37,231 nucleotides of DNA from NCBI GenBank assembly GCA_945882315.1, contig CAMCWB010000036.1:1-37231 (forward strand), written 5' to 3'. Source of the DNA: Bauldia litoralis. Lineage in GTDB: Bacteria; Pseudomonadota; Alphaproteobacteria; Rhizobiales; Kaistiaceae. Of the stretch, positions 8,786-18,160 are shown one piece after another. Every line of letters begins with the position of its first letter. Positions within the stretch are counted from its first letter, which is position 1. The notes below the pieces were generated by a model. The model saw only the letters and a program-made list of their open reading frames with translations, searched no databases and was not told where the DNA came from. The position numbers were made by a program, and so were the translations under genes.

Positions 8786-9745
8786 TCAACGCGTGCCCGA
8801 CCGCGGCGGACCGTCGCTCAGGATGAGCGGATCGGCATGCCCTATGGCATGCTTGTCCTTGCCGGCATAGTCGACTGCCTGAAGGACGTGGCGGATGATG
8901 GCCAGCCTGGCGCGCTTCTTGTCGTTCGCCCGGACGAAGGTCCAGGGCGCCGTCTTGGTATGGGTCGCGGCCAGCATCTTGTCACGCGCCACCGTGTAAT
9001 CATCCCATTTGGACATCGCCGCATAATCCGTGGGCGATAGTTTCCATATCTTCAATGGGTCGTGGCGCCGCTGGTGGAACTGCTTCAACTGCATGGCCCG
9101 CCCGATATCCAGCCAGAATTTGAACACGACGATGCCGGCCTCGGCCAGCATCTTCTCGAAAGCCGGCGCCTGGCGAAGGAATTCCTTGTGCTGCGCTGGG
9201 GTGCAGAAGCCCATAACCGGCTCTACGCCGCCACGATTATACCATGAACGGTCGAAGAGCACGATCTCGCCGGCCGTCGGCAAATGGGTGGCATAGCGCT
9301 GGAAATACCATTGGCCGGCCTCGGCCTCGGTCGGCTTCGGCAGGGCGACCGTGCGGGCGCTGCGCGGGTTGAGATACTGGTGGAAGGCGAAGATCGCGCC
9401 GCCCTTGCCGGCGGCGTCGCGGCCCTCGAACAGCAGGATCATGCGCAGGCCTTTCTGGCCGGCATGGTGCTGCAGCTTGACGAGTTCCACCTGAAGGGTT
9501 TCGAGCTCTTCCTCGTAGAGCTTGTCCTTCATGGTCTCGTCGTAGGGATAGCCGCCCGACCGGAGCGCATCGCGCTCGATCCATTCGGGCAGGACCGGGT
9601 CGTCGAGGTCGAAGGAACCGTCTTTCGTCTTGAAGCGCGGGGCGTCGACGGTCGGCACCAGGACTGCCGGCAGCGGGCGGTACTTCTCCGCTTTCCCGTT
9701 CTTTTCGGCGCTGTCCGTCTTCTTCTTGTCGCGTCGGTTCGCCAT
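8786..9745 (-). CDS. ppk2: Polyphosphate kinase 2 (PPK2 family)
   Basis: PPK2 enzymes transfer phosphate between polyphosphate and nucleotides, usually favouring NDP or NMP phosphorylation. The 319-residue protein has the Walker A motif [10 protein letters not shown] at about 107-116, the [16 protein letters not shown] block at about 165-180, then [20 protein letters not shown] and [19 protein letters not shown], which match the single-domain PPK2 class. The basic N terminus ([20 protein letters not shown]) is typically variable. The start at 9745 is the first ATG at which family-like sequence begins; its ribosome-binding site is weak, and longer starts would run into the phoR 5' region. It is transcribed divergently from phoR and upstream of the one-TM hypothetical. 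Its location suggests a link with phosphate storage, which is inference. Confidence 0.9.
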   Translation of the reverse strand: MANRRDKKKTDSAEKNGKAEKYRPLPAVLVPTVDAPRFKTKDGSFDLDDPVLPEWIERDALRSGGYPYDETMKDKLYEEELETLQVELVKLQHHAGQKGLRMILLFEGRDAAGKGGAIFAFHQYLNPRSARTVALPKPTEAEAGQWYFQRYATHLPTAGEIVLFDRSWYNRGGVEPVMGFCTPAQHKEFLRQAPAFEKMLAEAGIVVFKFWLDIGRAMQLKQFHQRRHDPLKIWKLSPTDYAAMSKWDDYTVARDKMLAATHTKTAPWTFVRANDKKRARLAIIRHVLQAVDYAGKDKHAIGHADPLILSDGPPRSGTR

Positions 9746-9881
9746 CTCTTCTGTCTTTGTGAACGTTCGCGCTTGGCCGGATAAGACCCTGATCTTATAC
9801 CGTGGTCGGGGCCGGACGGTCACTAAAGTCATGATTCGGTCAAATCCGGGGCGAGAAATCGGCCCCGATCCGGAGCTAGCG

Positions 9882-11216
9882 ATGGCAGATGCCAGAAGCC
9901 CTGATTCCGGCGACGATGGGGGACCACCCGCCCGGCGGCTGGCAAGGCGCCTGGCCGAACTGCGCTGGGTCCTCTTCGGGCTGGCCCTGCTTCTTGTTCT
10001 TTTCAGCCTCTCCGGCCTGCTCGTTCCGGGCGGCGCCTTCCTGGCTTTTGCCGCCATCGCGGCCATCATCCTGTTCGCGCCGCGGGCTCCGGATTCGGCC
10101 AGGCCGGCGGCCATGGAGATCCAGAAGCCGGTCTGGCCGGAAACCGGCGTCAAGCTTTTCGCCGAAGCCCTGCCTGACCCCTGCTTCGTCCTCGATCGCC
10201 GCGGTGTCGTCCGCTATGTCAACCGGCGCGCCGCCGCCGCCTTTCCGATCCGGCCCGGCGAGCCCTTCGCCGTCCGCCTGCGCGTGCCCGAGCTCGTCGC
10301 CGCCTTCGAGCGCGTCGCCAAAGGCGGGGCCCCGGAGCGGATCGAATTCGCCGAGCGGGTGCCCACCGAGCGCTGGTTCGCCGCCTGGTTCGCCGGCCTC
10401 GATGCGCGCGGCGGCGAGGACTTTGTCATCCTTCTCCTCGACGACCTTTCCGAGCAGAAGCGGATCGACCGCGTCCGGGTCGATTTCGTCGCCAATGCCA
10501 GCCACGAGCTGCGCACGCCGCTGGCCTCGTTGGCCGGCTTCATCGAGACCCTCCAGGGGCCGGCCCGCGACGACGCTACGGCGCGCAGCCGCTTCCTCTC
10601 CATCATGCACGACCAGGCCATGCGCATGAGCCGCCTGATCGACGACCTCCTGTCGCTGTCGCGGATCGAGCTGAAGGTCCACGTCAAGCCGTCCGACCCG
10701 ATCGACCTCGTCTCCGTCATCCAGCATCTGACCGATGCGCTGGAGCCGCTCGCCCGCGAACTGGGGGTGGCGATTGAATCCGCTTTGCCGGTGGCGCCGG
10801 TGATCGTGCCGGGCGATCGCGACGAGCTCATCCAGGTCTTCGAGAACCTGATCGAGAACGCCATCAAATACGGCCAGTCGGGCAAGCGCGTCGTCGTCAC
10901 CATCGAGGCGACCGAAACCGACGCCCCGGCCGTCTCCGTCCGCGATTTCGGCCCCGGCATCTCCGAGGAGCATCTGCCCCGGCTGACGGAGCGTTTCTAC
11001 CGGGTCGATGTCGAGGCCAGCCGCCAGCATCGCGGCACCGGGCTGGGGCTTGCCATCGTCAAGCATATTCTCGCCCGGCACAGCGCCCGCCTGGCCGTCG
11101 AAAGCACCCCGGGCGAAGGCGCCCGTTTCACCGTGACCTTTCCCCAGGCCCGTTTCGACGCCACCCCGCCGGCAGTCGAAAAAAGTGAAGAAAATCAGCC
11201 ACTAAGAGTGTCGTAA
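9882..11216 (+). CDS. phoR: Phosphate regulon sensor histidine kinase PhoR
   Basis: PhoR is the membrane histidine kinase that phosphorylates PhoB under phosphate limitation and is held inactive by PstSCAB-PhoU when phosphate is plentiful. The 444-residue protein has two N-terminal membrane segments (about residues 27-65), a PAS-like region ([20 protein letters not shown]), the H-box [13 protein letters not shown] with His at about 208, an N-box ([11 protein letters not shown]), and G1/G2 motifs ([20 protein letters not shown]). The start at 9882 has CGGAG six bases upstream; an ATG at 9831 would add 17 residues. It is first in the run phoR-pstSCAB-phoU-phoB, and its last codons overlap the Pho box for pstS. 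Confidence 0.92.
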   Translation: MADARSPDSGDDGGPPARRLARRLAELRWVLFGLALLLVLFSLSGLLVPGGAFLAFAAIAAIILFAPRAPDSARPAAMEIQKPVWPETGVKLFAEALPDPCFVLDRRGVVRYVNRRAAAAFPIRPGEPFAVRLRVPELVAAFERVAKGGAPERIEFAERVPTERWFAAWFAGLDARGGEDFVILLLDDLSEQKRIDRVRVDFVANASHELRTPLASLAGFIETLQGPARDDATARSRFLSIMHDQAMRMSRLIDDLLSLSRIELKVHVKPSDPIDLVSVIQHLTDALEPLARELGVAIESALPVAPVIVPGDRDELIQVFENLIENAIKYGQSGKRVVVTIEATETDAPAVSVRDFGPGISEEHLPRLTERFYRVDVEASRQHRGTGLGLAIVKHILARHSARLAVESTPGEGARFTVTFPQARFDATPPAVEKSEENQPLRVS

Positions 11217-11247
11217 AACCGTCACGCAACCGTCATAGAAACATTAC
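11208..11247 (+). promoter_or_regulatory. Pho box: tandem 11-nt PhoB repeats upstream of pstS
   Basis: Four 7-mers recur at an exact 11-base period: GTGTCGT (11208), CCGTCAC (11219), CCGTCAT (11230) and ACATTAC (11241), separated by AT-leaning tetramers. This is the direct-repeat pattern bound by PhoB dimers (consensus close to CTGTCAT-N4). It lies 86 bp before the pstS start and overlaps the end of phoR, so the pst genes have their own phosphate-responsive promoter. Confidence 0.8.
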
Positions 11248-11332
11248 CCGGGGTCTTTAGGGTCCGCCTCGCATCAAGGGCGCCAGACGGTTGCCCTTCT
11301 ACCAATGGTCTCAGACCTAAGGAGACAATCCG

Positions 11333-12382
11333 GTGAAAACCAAGTTTCTCACGAGCGTTGCGGCTTTCGCGATCGCTTCGGCCACGATGGCCGGTGCGGC
11401 GTATGCCCGTGACCAGATTCGCGTGGTCGGCTCTTCGACCGTTTATCCCTTCACCACCGCGGTTGCCGAGCAGTTCGGCAAGGCCGGTACCTTCAAGACG
11501 CCCGTCGTCGAGTCGACCGGCACGGGCGGCGGCTTCAAGCTCTTCTGCGGCGGCGTCGGCGCCGATCACCCCGATGTGTCGAATGCCTCGCGCGCCATCA
11601 CCAAGACCGAGTTCGAGAATTGCACCAAGGCCGGCGTTGACGGCATCATCGAACTGAAGATCGGCTTCGATGGCCTCGTCATGTCCAACTCGAAGTCGGG
11701 TCCCGATTTCAAGCTGACGCGTCAGCAGGTTTTCCTCGCTCTCGCCAAGCAGGTTCCCGGTGCCGACGGCCAGCTCGTCGACAACCCCTACAAGAACTGG
11801 AGCGACGTCGATCCGTCACTGCCGAACGAGAAGATCGAAGTCCTCGGCCCGCCGCCGACCTCCGGCACGCGCGACTCTTTCCTCGAGCTCTACATGGATC
11901 AGGGCGCTCGCAAGATCGAGACGCTCGCGGCGCTCCGCAAGTCGGACGTCAAGGCCTATGACGTGGTCTGGAAGTCGATCCGTGAAGACGGCGCCTATAT
12001 CGACGCCGGCGAGAACGACAACCTGATCGTTCAGAAGCTTGAGGCCAATCCGCAGGCTGTCGGCATTTTCGGCTTCTCCTTCCTCGAAGAGAATGCTTCT
12101 TCGATCAAGGGCGCCGAGATCGAAGGCGTCATCCCGACCTTCGAGACCGTGGCCGATGGGTCTTTCGATGGCGCCCGTCCGCTCTTCGTCTACTTCAAGA
12201 AGCAACATATCGACGTGATTCCGGGCATGAAGGAATTCATCGCGGAATACGTTTCGGACGCAGCGATTGGCGAAGACGGCTACCTTTCGGCCAAGGGCCT
12301 CGTGCCGCTTCCCGCCGAAGAGCTTGAGAAGGTTAAGGGCGCCGTTAACGCGCTCGAGACCATCTCCGGTCCGACGTCGTAA
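11333..12382 (+). CDS. pstS: Phosphate ABC transporter substrate-binding protein PstS
   Basis: PstS captures phosphate in the periplasm for the PstCAB importer. The 349-residue precursor starts at GTG 11333 (AAGGAG eight bases upstream) and has a signal peptide ending near GAAYARD. Ligand-contact motifs include VVGSSTVYPFT, STGTGGGFKLFC, and PPTSGTRDSFLELY, typical of the PstS branch in Rhizobiales. It follows the Pho box and is followed by a strong hairpin (12396-12437), which should make pstS mRNA more abundant than the rest of the operon. Identification is secure. Confidence 0.96.
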   Translation: MKTKFLTSVAAFAIASATMAGAAYARDQIRVVGSSTVYPFTTAVAEQFGKAGTFKTPVVESTGTGGGFKLFCGGVGADHPDVSNASRAITKTEFENCTKAGVDGIIELKIGFDGLVMSNSKSGPDFKLTRQQVFLALAKQVPGADGQLVDNPYKNWSDVDPSLPNEKIEVLGPPPTSGTRDSFLELYMDQGARKIETLAALRKSDVKAYDVVWKSIREDGAYIDAGENDNLIVQKLEANPQAVGIFGFSFLEENASSIKGAEIEGVIPTFETVADGSFDGARPLFVYFKKQHIDVIPGMKEFIAEYVSDAAIGEDGYLSAKGLVPLPAEELEKVKGAVNALETISGPTS

Positions 12383-12395
12383 TCAGACACGCTGG

Positions 12396-12437
12396 GAGCG
12401 GCGGCCGTTACGGGCCGCCGCTCTTCTCCTTTCCTTT
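12396..12437 (+). terminator. Hairpin between pstS and pstC (attenuator or mRNA 3' stabiliser)
   Basis: A perfect 11-bp GC-rich stem (GAGCGGCGGCC 12396-12406 with 12413-12423) is followed by a pyrimidine tract, TTCTCCTTTCCTTT. Being inside the operon, it probably gives partial termination or protects pstS mRNA, so that the binding protein outnumbers the membrane subunits. Confidence 0.65.
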
Positions 12438-12474
12438 GGGGCGGCGCCGCATCGCGGCATGGTTTCTGACCAAC

Positions 12475-13848
12475 ATGGTTCCGGTCTATTTCGTCGCCAT
12501 CGTCGTGCTCGCTGGCCTGGCTTTTGCCGCGGGACGCAAGCGTGGCTTTACCTTCATGCCCGTCGGCGGCGGCCCGCGGGCCCATTCGCTGCCCACCTAT
12601 CACGGGCTCTACACCGCGACGGCTGCCATCGTTCCGATGTTTCTGCTCCTCGTCGCCTGGGGCATCGTGGCTCCGCGCTTCGTCGATCACATGGCGCTGT
12701 CCAGCCTTCCGTCCAGCCTGGCGCCGATCGATGATTTGACGCGCGACGCGCGCCTTCGCGACATCGTCGGCATCGCCAATGGTCAGGTAAGCGCCGATCT
12801 CGCCCTGCTGTCGGCCGGTAACGTCTATGCCGGCTGGCGAGAGGCCGCCGGGTGGATCCTGCTGATTGCCGGTGCCGCGCTCGGAGCGCTCGGCGCCTTC
12901 TGGGCGCTGCGCAACCTGGCGCCGCGCTTTCGCGCCCGCAATCGCTTCGAGACCATAGTCAAGGTCGTATTGATCGCCTGCTCGGCGGTCGCCATCCTGA
13001 CGACGGTCGGCATCGTCTTCTCGGTGCTCTTTGAGACGCTCCGCTTCTTCGCCCGCTATCCGGTGCAGGACTTCCTCTTCGGCCTGCAATGGTCGCCGCA
13101 GACCGCGATCCGCGAGGACCAGGTCGGTTCCTCGGGCGCCTTCGGTGCGGTGCCACTTTTCGCCGGCACGACGCTGATCATGCTGATCGCCATGCTGATC
13201 GCCGGTCCGATCGGCCTGTTTGCCGCCATCTACATGGCCGAGTATGCGTCGCGGCGGGTGCGCGCCATGGCGAAGCCGGTCCTTGAGGTGCTTGCCGGTA
13301 TCCCGACGGTCGTCTTCGGCTTCTTCGCGGCGCTGACGGTGGCGCCGATGATCCGCCAGTATGGCGAGATGCTCGGCCTCGAGGTCGCCTCCGAGAGTGC
13401 GCTCGCCGCTGGTATCGTCATGGGCGTGATGATCATTCCTTTCGTCTCCTCGCTCTCCGACGACATCATCAACGCCGTGCCGCAATCGCTGCGCGACGGC
13501 TCCTACGGCATCGGCGCCACCAAGGCGGAGACCATCAAGCGGGTCGTGCTGCCGGCAGCGCTCCCGGGCATCGTCTCGGCCTTCATGCTGGCCGTCAGCC
13601 GCGCCGTCGGCGAGACCATGATCGTCGTCATGGCCGCCGGCCTCTCCGGCAACCTCACCTTCAACCCGCTCGAAGCGGTGACGACGGTGACGGTTCAGAT
13701 CAAGACGCTGCTCGTCGGCGACCAGGAGTTCGACAGCGCCAAGACGCTCTCGGCCTTCGCGCTCGGCTTCGTCCTCTTCTTCTTCACGCTGATGCTCAAC
13801 ATCATAGCGCTCCGCGTGGTCCGTAAGTATCGGGAACAGTATGACTGA
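12475..13848 (+). CDS. pstC: Phosphate ABC transporter permease PstC
   Basis: PstC is one of the two membrane subunits of the high-affinity phosphate importer. The product has about 457 residues. It begins with an extra membrane segment (VYFVAIVVLAGLAFAAGRKR) and a second near LVAWGIVAPRF, as in other rhizobial PstC proteins; the permease core follows, with AAIYMAEYAS, FGFFAALTVAP, and the ATPase-contacting loop SYGIGATKAETIKRVVLPAA. I chose ATG 12475 because family proteins start close to this first membrane segment; a TTG at 12436 would add 13 basic residues. Neither has a good ribosome-binding site, so the start is uncertain. Its last codons overlap the start of pstA by 8 bp. Confidence 0.92.
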   Translation: MVPVYFVAIVVLAGLAFAAGRKRGFTFMPVGGGPRAHSLPTYHGLYTATAAIVPMFLLLVAWGIVAPRFVDHMALSSLPSSLAPIDDLTRDARLRDIVGIANGQVSADLALLSAGNVYAGWREAAGWILLIAGAALGALGAFWALRNLAPRFRARNRFETIVKVVLIACSAVAILTTVGIVFSVLFETLRFFARYPVQDFLFGLQWSPQTAIREDQVGSSGAFGAVPLFAGTTLIMLIAMLIAGPIGLFAAIYMAEYASRRVRAMAKPVLEVLAGIPTVVFGFFAALTVAPMIRQYGEMLGLEVASESALAAGIVMGVMIIPFVSSLSDDIINAVPQSLRDGSYGIGATKAETIKRVVLPAALPGIVSAFMLAVSRAVGETMIVVMAAGLSGNLTFNPLEAVTTVTVQIKTLLVGDQEFDSAKTLSAFALGFVLFFFTLMLNIIALRVVRKYREQYD

Positions 13849-15682
13849 CCTCGCCGTGCCCGCGCAGGCCCAAGCCATCGATATCTCGAGCGACGCCGCC
13901 CGGAAGCGCACCCGCAAGCGCTATCGCGCCGAAGCCCGCTTCAAGGGCTACGGCATCGCGGCGATCCTCTTTGCCCTGCTGTTTCTGCTCTTCCTGGTCA
14001 CCGACATCCTGATCAAGGCGGTGCCGGCCTTCACCCTCTACAATCTGACGCTCGACGTGACGCCGGCGCAGGAGGACATCGACCCGCAAGGCACGCGCGA
14101 TCCCACCGTCATCGCGCGCGGCGACTACGTGGCCTCGATCCGCGCCTCGCTCTACACGCTCTTTCCTGGTGTGCAGGAGGATCGTCGCTCCCGGCAGAAG
14201 CTGAACGGCCTCGTCAGTTCCAGCGGCGACGCCGACCTGCGCCGGATGGTCGTCGCCGATCCGTCGCTGATCGGCCGGAGTGTCAGCGCCCCGGTCCTCC
14301 TCTCGGACGACGCCGATCTTTTCTACAAGGGCGTCGTCACCGACACCGTTACGGTCGATGCGAAGGGTATCGGCTCGCCATCGGCGACGGCCGGCGACGT
14401 GACGGTCTTGTCCTCCGCCAATGATTTCTCCGAGCCTCTGGTCATCATCAAGCAGGCGCTGTTTCAGCAGTCCGCCCGGCTTCGCGACGAAGTCCGGCGC
14501 TTCGAGGATCTGAAGGCGAGCTATGCCGCGCAGATGATGGCCGCCGAAGGCGAACTCGCCGCGGCGCGTGTCTCCAATCCCGGCGACGTGCCGCGTCTCG
14601 AAGGCGTCGTCGCCAAGGCCGGCGCCGATCGCGACAGCATCGACAATCAGATCGCGACGCTCGGCGGCCAGGCCGCGGCGCTCGAAGCCCGCTTCAGGTC
14701 GAACGATGCGGAGACGCTCGATGGCCGCGTGCCCTCGATGCTCGTCGAGATCAATGGCGGCGTCATCAAGGTCAGCCAGGTCGCCAACGACCGGATTGCC
14801 GGCACGACGCTGATCCCGCTCGAGTCGGCCGACGCAGCGACAGCGGGCGACTGGAAGGTTGTCGCGCTGGAGACGCCCGAAGCGAACCGCAAGCTCTCCG
14901 ATCTCGAGATCGCCTGGCTGATGCGCTTCGAGGACGAAGGCAAGGTTTCCTCCTCCTTCAACTGGCTCTTCTTCTCGACCGGCGACAGCCGCGAGGCGGA
15001 ACTCGCCGGCATTCTCGGCGCCCTGGTCGGCTCGGCCTATACGATGCTGGTCACGCTGGTCATCTGCCTGCCGATCGGCATCGGCGCCGCGGTCTATCTC
15101 GAGGAGTTCGCGCCGAAGAACCGCTGGACCGACGTTATCGAGGTCAACATCAACAACCTCGCCGCGGTGCCGTCGATCATCTTCGGCCTGCTCGGCCTTG
15201 CCATCTTCCTGAATTTCTTCGGCCTGCCGCGATCGACGCCGATCGTCGGCGGCCTGGTGCTGGCGCTCCTCGTCCTGCCGACCATAATCATCGCCTCGCG
15301 CGCCGCGATGAAGGCGGTGCCGCCGTCGATCCGCGAGGCGGCGCTCGGCGTCGGCGCCTCGCACCAGCAGGCCGTCTTCCATCACGTGCTGCCGCTGGCG
15401 ATGCCCGGCATCATGACCGGCACGATCATCGGCATGGCGCATGCGCTGGGCGAGACCGCGCCGCTGCTCCTCATCGGCATGATCGCCTTCATCGTCGACG
15501 TGCCCGGCGGCGTCACCGACGCGGCGACCGTGCTGCCGGTGCAGATCTTCCTGTGGTCGGATCTTCCGGAAGTCGGCTTCCAGGCGAAGACCTCGGCCGC
15601 GATCATCGTCCTCCTTATGTTCCTGCTGGTCATGAATGGCTGTGCCATCATGCTTCGCAAGCGCTTCGAGCGGCGCTGGTAG
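13841..15682 (+). CDS. pstA: Phosphate ABC transporter permease PstA, with enlarged periplasmic coiled-coil region
   Basis: PstA is the second membrane subunit. At 613 residues it is much longer than the 280-residue E. coli type and, as I recall, also longer than the roughly 430-residue DUF3333 type of Rhizobiales. After a basic N terminus and first membrane segment (about 38-58), residues about 60-390 are periplasmic. They include a charged, heptad-like stretch at about 200-292 ([20 protein letters not shown], then a second helix ending [19 protein letters not shown]) that looks like an antiparallel coiled coil. The permease core starts near 390 ([20 protein letters not shown]) and has the ATPase loop [20 protein letters not shown]. 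The frame is continuous and there is no sign of fusion by error. It overlaps pstC by 8 bp. The extra region may contact PstS or another envelope protein, which is inference. Confidence 0.93.
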   Translation: MTDLAVPAQAQAIDISSDAARKRTRKRYRAEARFKGYGIAAILFALLFLLFLVTDILIKAVPAFTLYNLTLDVTPAQEDIDPQGTRDPTVIARGDYVASIRASLYTLFPGVQEDRRSRQKLNGLVSSSGDADLRRMVVADPSLIGRSVSAPVLLSDDADLFYKGVVTDTVTVDAKGIGSPSATAGDVTVLSSANDFSEPLVIIKQALFQQSARLRDEVRRFEDLKASYAAQMMAAEGELAAARVSNPGDVPRLEGVVAKAGADRDSIDNQIATLGGQAAALEARFRSNDAETLDGRVPSMLVEINGGVIKVSQVANDRIAGTTLIPLESADAATAGDWKVVALETPEANRKLSDLEIAWLMRFEDEGKVSSSFNWLFFSTGDSREAELAGILGALVGSAYTMLVTLVICLPIGIGAAVYLEEFAPKNRWTDVIEVNINNLAAVPSIIFGLLGLAIFLNFFGLPRSTPIVGGLVLALLVLPTIIIASRAAMKAVPPSIREAALGVGASHQQAVFHHVLPLAMPGIMTGTIIGMAHALGETAPLLLIGMIAFIVDVPGGVTDAATVLPVQIFLWSDLPEVGFQAKTSAAIIVLLMFLLVMNGCAIMLRKRFERRW

Positions 15683-15701
15683 AAAGTTTCGGAGAAGACC
15701 A

Positions 15702-16532
15702 ATGAACGACGCGTCTGTTTCAGCTTCTACCGCCGCTGCCGTTGCCGCGACCGGGAAGCCTGCCCCCAGCACCAACCAGGCCAAGGTCCATGCGGCCGAC
15801 GTCAACGTCTATTACGGCGAGAAGCAAGCCCTGAAGTCGGTCTCGATCGACATCCCGGAGCGCGCCGTGACCTCTTTCATCGGCCCGTCGGGTTGCGGCA
15901 AGTCGACATTCCTGCGCTGCATCAACCGCATGAACGACACCATCGAGACCTGCCGCGTCACCGGCACGATCACTATCGACAAGGCCGACATCTACGATTC
16001 CGGCCTCGACGTCGTCGAGCTCCGGGCTCGCGTCGGCATGGTCTTCCAGAAGCCCAACCCGTTTCCGAAATCGATCTTCGAGAATGTCGCCTACGGCCCC
16101 AGGATCCACGGCCTGGCGCGCTCCAAGACCGACCTCGAGGAGATCGTCCAGACCAGCCTGAAGAAGGCGAGCCTCTGGGAAGAGGTCAAGGACCGCCTCG
16201 CCGAATCCGGCACCGGCCTGTCGGGCGGGCAGCAGCAGCGCCTCTGCATCGCCCGCGCCATCGCCGTGTCGCCGGAAGTCATCCTGATGGACGAGCCCTG
16301 CTCGGCGCTCGACCCGATCGCCACGGCGAAGATCGAGGAACTGATCGACGAGCTTCGCGAGAATTACACGATCATCATCGTCACCCATTCGATGCAGCAG
16401 GCGGCGCGCGTCTCGCAGCGCACGGCCTTCTTCCATCTGGGTGTCCTGGTGGAGACCGGTGAGACCGACCAGATCTTCACCAATCCGATAGATCGGCGCA
16501 CGCAGGACTATATCACCGGCCGCTTCGGCTGA
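15702..16532 (+). CDS. pstB: Phosphate ABC transporter ATP-binding protein PstB
   Basis: PstB hydrolyses ATP to power phosphate import and, with PhoU, reports flux to PhoR. The 276-residue protein has a Walker [11 protein letters not shown]-loop [11 protein letters not shown], signature [16 protein letters not shown], Walker [14 protein letters not shown] and a switch His in VTHSMQQ. The ~25-residue Ala/Ser/Thr-rich N-terminal extension is ordinary for alphaproteobacteria. ATG 15702 has GGAG eight bases upstream and begins 19 bp after pstA. Confidence 0.97.
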   Translation: MNDASVSASTAAAVAATGKPAPSTNQAKVHAADVNVYYGEKQALKSVSIDIPERAVTSFIGPSGCGKSTFLRCINRMNDTIETCRVTGTITIDKADIYDSGLDVVELRARVGMVFQKPNPFPKSIFENVAYGPRIHGLARSKTDLEEIVQTSLKKASLWEEVKDRLAESGTGLSGGQQQRLCIARAIAVSPEVILMDEPCSALDPIATAKIEELIDELRENYTIIIVTHSMQQAARVSQRTAFFHLGVLVETGETDQIFTNPIDRRTQDYITGRFG

Positions 16533-16552
16533 CCGGACAGGGGATTTTTGAA

Positions 16553-17269
16553 ATGGCGGAACATATCGTCACCTCCTTTGACGACGACCTCAAGGATCTC
16601 GCGCGGCGCATCGCGGAGGTCGGCGGGCTCGCCGAACGGGCCGTCGATCAGGCGGTGCGGGCGCTGACGGCGGTCGATCTCGCCGTGGCCCGCAAGGTCA
16701 TCGAAAGCGACGACCACATCGACGCGCTCCAGCGCGAGATCGAGGAACGCGCCATCCTGGTCATCGCCCGGCGCCAGCCGATGGCGCAGGATCTGCGCGA
16801 GGTCATGGCGGCGATCCACATCGCCAACGACCTCGAGCGCGTCGGCGACCTTGCCAAGAACACCGCCAAGCGGGTCATCGCGATCGACGGCCAGTTCCAG
16901 CCGAAGCAGTTCGTGCATGGCGTCGAGCATCTCGCCGACCTGGCGCTGGAGCAGTTGAAGAACGTCCTCGACGCCTATGCCAGCCACGATCTCGAGCAGG
17001 CCCTCTCGGTCTGGAAGCACGACAACGAGATCGACGTTCTCTACACCTCGCTCTTCCGCGAGCTCCTGACCTACATGATGGAAGATCCGCGCAACATCAG
17101 CTTTTGCACGCATCTTCTCTTCTGCGCCAAGAATATCGAGAGAATCGGCGACCATGCGACTAACATCGCCGAGATCGTCAACTATGTGATCACCGGAGTT
17201 CAACTGACCGACGAGCGTCCCAAGAAGGATACGTCGAGCCTGACCTCCATTGAGTACAAGGAAGCCTGA
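16553..17269 (+). CDS. phoU: Phosphate signalling complex protein PhoU
   Basis: PhoU is a cytoplasmic metal-binding helical protein that couples the Pst transporter to inhibition of PhoR. The 238-residue sequence shows the two three-helix repeats of the family, with motifs IAEVGGLAERAVDQAVRAL, ANDLERVGDLAKNTAKR in the first repeat and CAKNIERIGDHATNIAE in the second; the two E/D-x-x-x-D clusters bind metal. It starts 20 bp after pstB and ends 21 bp before phoB, so all are probably one transcript. Confidence 0.97.
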   Translation: MAEHIVTSFDDDLKDLARRIAEVGGLAERAVDQAVRALTAVDLAVARKVIESDDHIDALQREIEERAILVIARRQPMAQDLREVMAAIHIANDLERVGDLAKNTAKRVIAIDGQFQPKQFVHGVEHLADLALEQLKNVLDAYASHDLEQALSVWKHDNEIDVLYTSLFRELLTYMMEDPRNISFCTHLLFCAKNIERIGDHATNIAEIVNYVITGVQLTDERPKKDTSSLTSIEYKEA

Positions 17270-17290
17270 GCTGAGCGCGGGAACTAGCCT

Positions 17291-17986
17291 ATGATCCCGA
17301 AGGTCATGATCGTAGAGGACGAAGAGCCTCTATCGCTGATGCTTCGCTACAACCTCGAAGCAGAGGGCTACACCGTCGACGCCGTCATGCGCGGCGACGA
17401 CGCCGAGGTGCGGTTGCGCGAAAGCGTGCCCGACCTTCTCCTGCTCGACTGGATGCTGCCGGGGATTTCCGGCATCGAGCTCTGCCGGCGCCTGCGCTCG
17501 CGCGAGGCAACCCGCTCGCTGCCGATCATCATGCTGACGGCACGCGGCGAGGAATCGGAGCGCATCCGCGGCCTCGCCACCGGCGCCGACGATTATGTCG
17601 TCAAGCCCTTCTCTGTGCCGGAGCTGATGGCCCGCGTCAGGGCGATCCTGCGCCGTTCCAAGCCCGAGCTGATCGCTACCATCTTGCGCGCCGGCGACAT
17701 CGAACTCGACCGTGAGACGCACCGCATCCGGCGCAACGGCCGCGAACTGCATCTCGGCCCGACCGAGTTTCGGCTGCTCGAATACCTCATGCAGAGCCCC
17801 GGCCGCGTCTTCTCGCGCGCCCAGCTCCTCGACGGCGTCTGGGGCAGGGACGTCTTCGTCGACGAGCGCACCGTCGACGTCCATGTCGGCCGCCTTCGCA
17901 AGGCGCTCGGTCGCGGCCGCGACCCGATCCGCACCGTCCGCGGCTCCGGCTATTCCTTCGACGAGAGCTTTCTGGTCCCGGCCTGA
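17291..17986 (+). CDS. phoB: Phosphate regulon response regulator PhoB
   Basis: PhoB is the OmpR-family activator that binds Pho boxes such as that at 11208-11247. The 231-residue protein has a receiver domain with acidic pocket (IVEDEEP), phospho-acceptor Asp at about 53 (LLLLDWMLPGISG) and Lys in DDYVVKPFSVPEL, then a winged-helix domain (LGPTEFRLLEYLMQSPGRVF, DERTVDVHVGRLRKAL, RTVRGSGYSF). Length is typical. Placing phoB last in the operon gives autoregulation if transcribed from the pstS promoter. Confidence 0.97.
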   Translation: MIPKVMIVEDEEPLSLMLRYNLEAEGYTVDAVMRGDDAEVRLRESVPDLLLLDWMLPGISGIELCRRLRSREATRSLPIIMLTARGEESERIRGLATGADDYVVKPFSVPELMARVRAILRRSKPELIATILRAGDIELDRETHRIRRNGRELHLGPTEFRLLEYLMQSPGRVFSRAQLLDGVWGRDVFVDERTVDVHVGRLRKALGRGRDPIRTVRGSGYSFDESFLVPA

Positions 17987-18013
17987 GCCTGCATCGGACC
18001 TAACCCCAAACTC

Positions 18014-18043
18014 CGCTCATTCCCGCGAAAGCGGGAATCCAGG
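18014..18043. repeat. Short palindromic repeat (TTCCCGCGAAAGCGGGAA)
   Basis: A perfect 7-bp stem with a GAAA loop (18020-18037) is followed by TCCAGG. This sequence type is a very common intergenic element in proteobacterial genomes. Only one copy is seen in this window. Confidence 0.55.
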
Positions 18044-18082
18044 GCAGCAAGCAAGGCTGCAGTTTGGGAACGCATCGCCAAA

Positions 18083-18121
18083 ACAAAAAGGCATCATCCA
18101 ATCCCGAGATCGGATGATGCC
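18083..18121 (-). terminator. Intrinsic terminator for gcrA
   Basis: Stem GGCATCATCC (18090-18099 and 18112-18121), 10 bp, with a 12-base loop. On the minus strand it is followed by TTTTTGTTTT, so it terminates gcrA, ending 40 bp beyond the gcrA stop. On the plus strand the tail is only CTTTG, so it is a weaker stop for the pho operon. Confidence 0.8.
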
Positions 18122-18160
18122 CTTTGATGCTGTCCGGCAGGCTGCGCCTGAGCGCGACCG

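Noticed and set aside
12436-12438. TTG start for PstC
   Set aside because: It lies in the pyrimidine tail of the hairpin, without a ribosome-binding site, and adds 13 basic residues not typical of PstC; ATG 12475 is preferred, though not proven.
12280-15805. Two long minus-strand open frames opposite pstC and pstA
   Set aside because: They have shadow composition (HDDD/RRR/EEE runs) with no family motifs; the plus-strand genes are certain.
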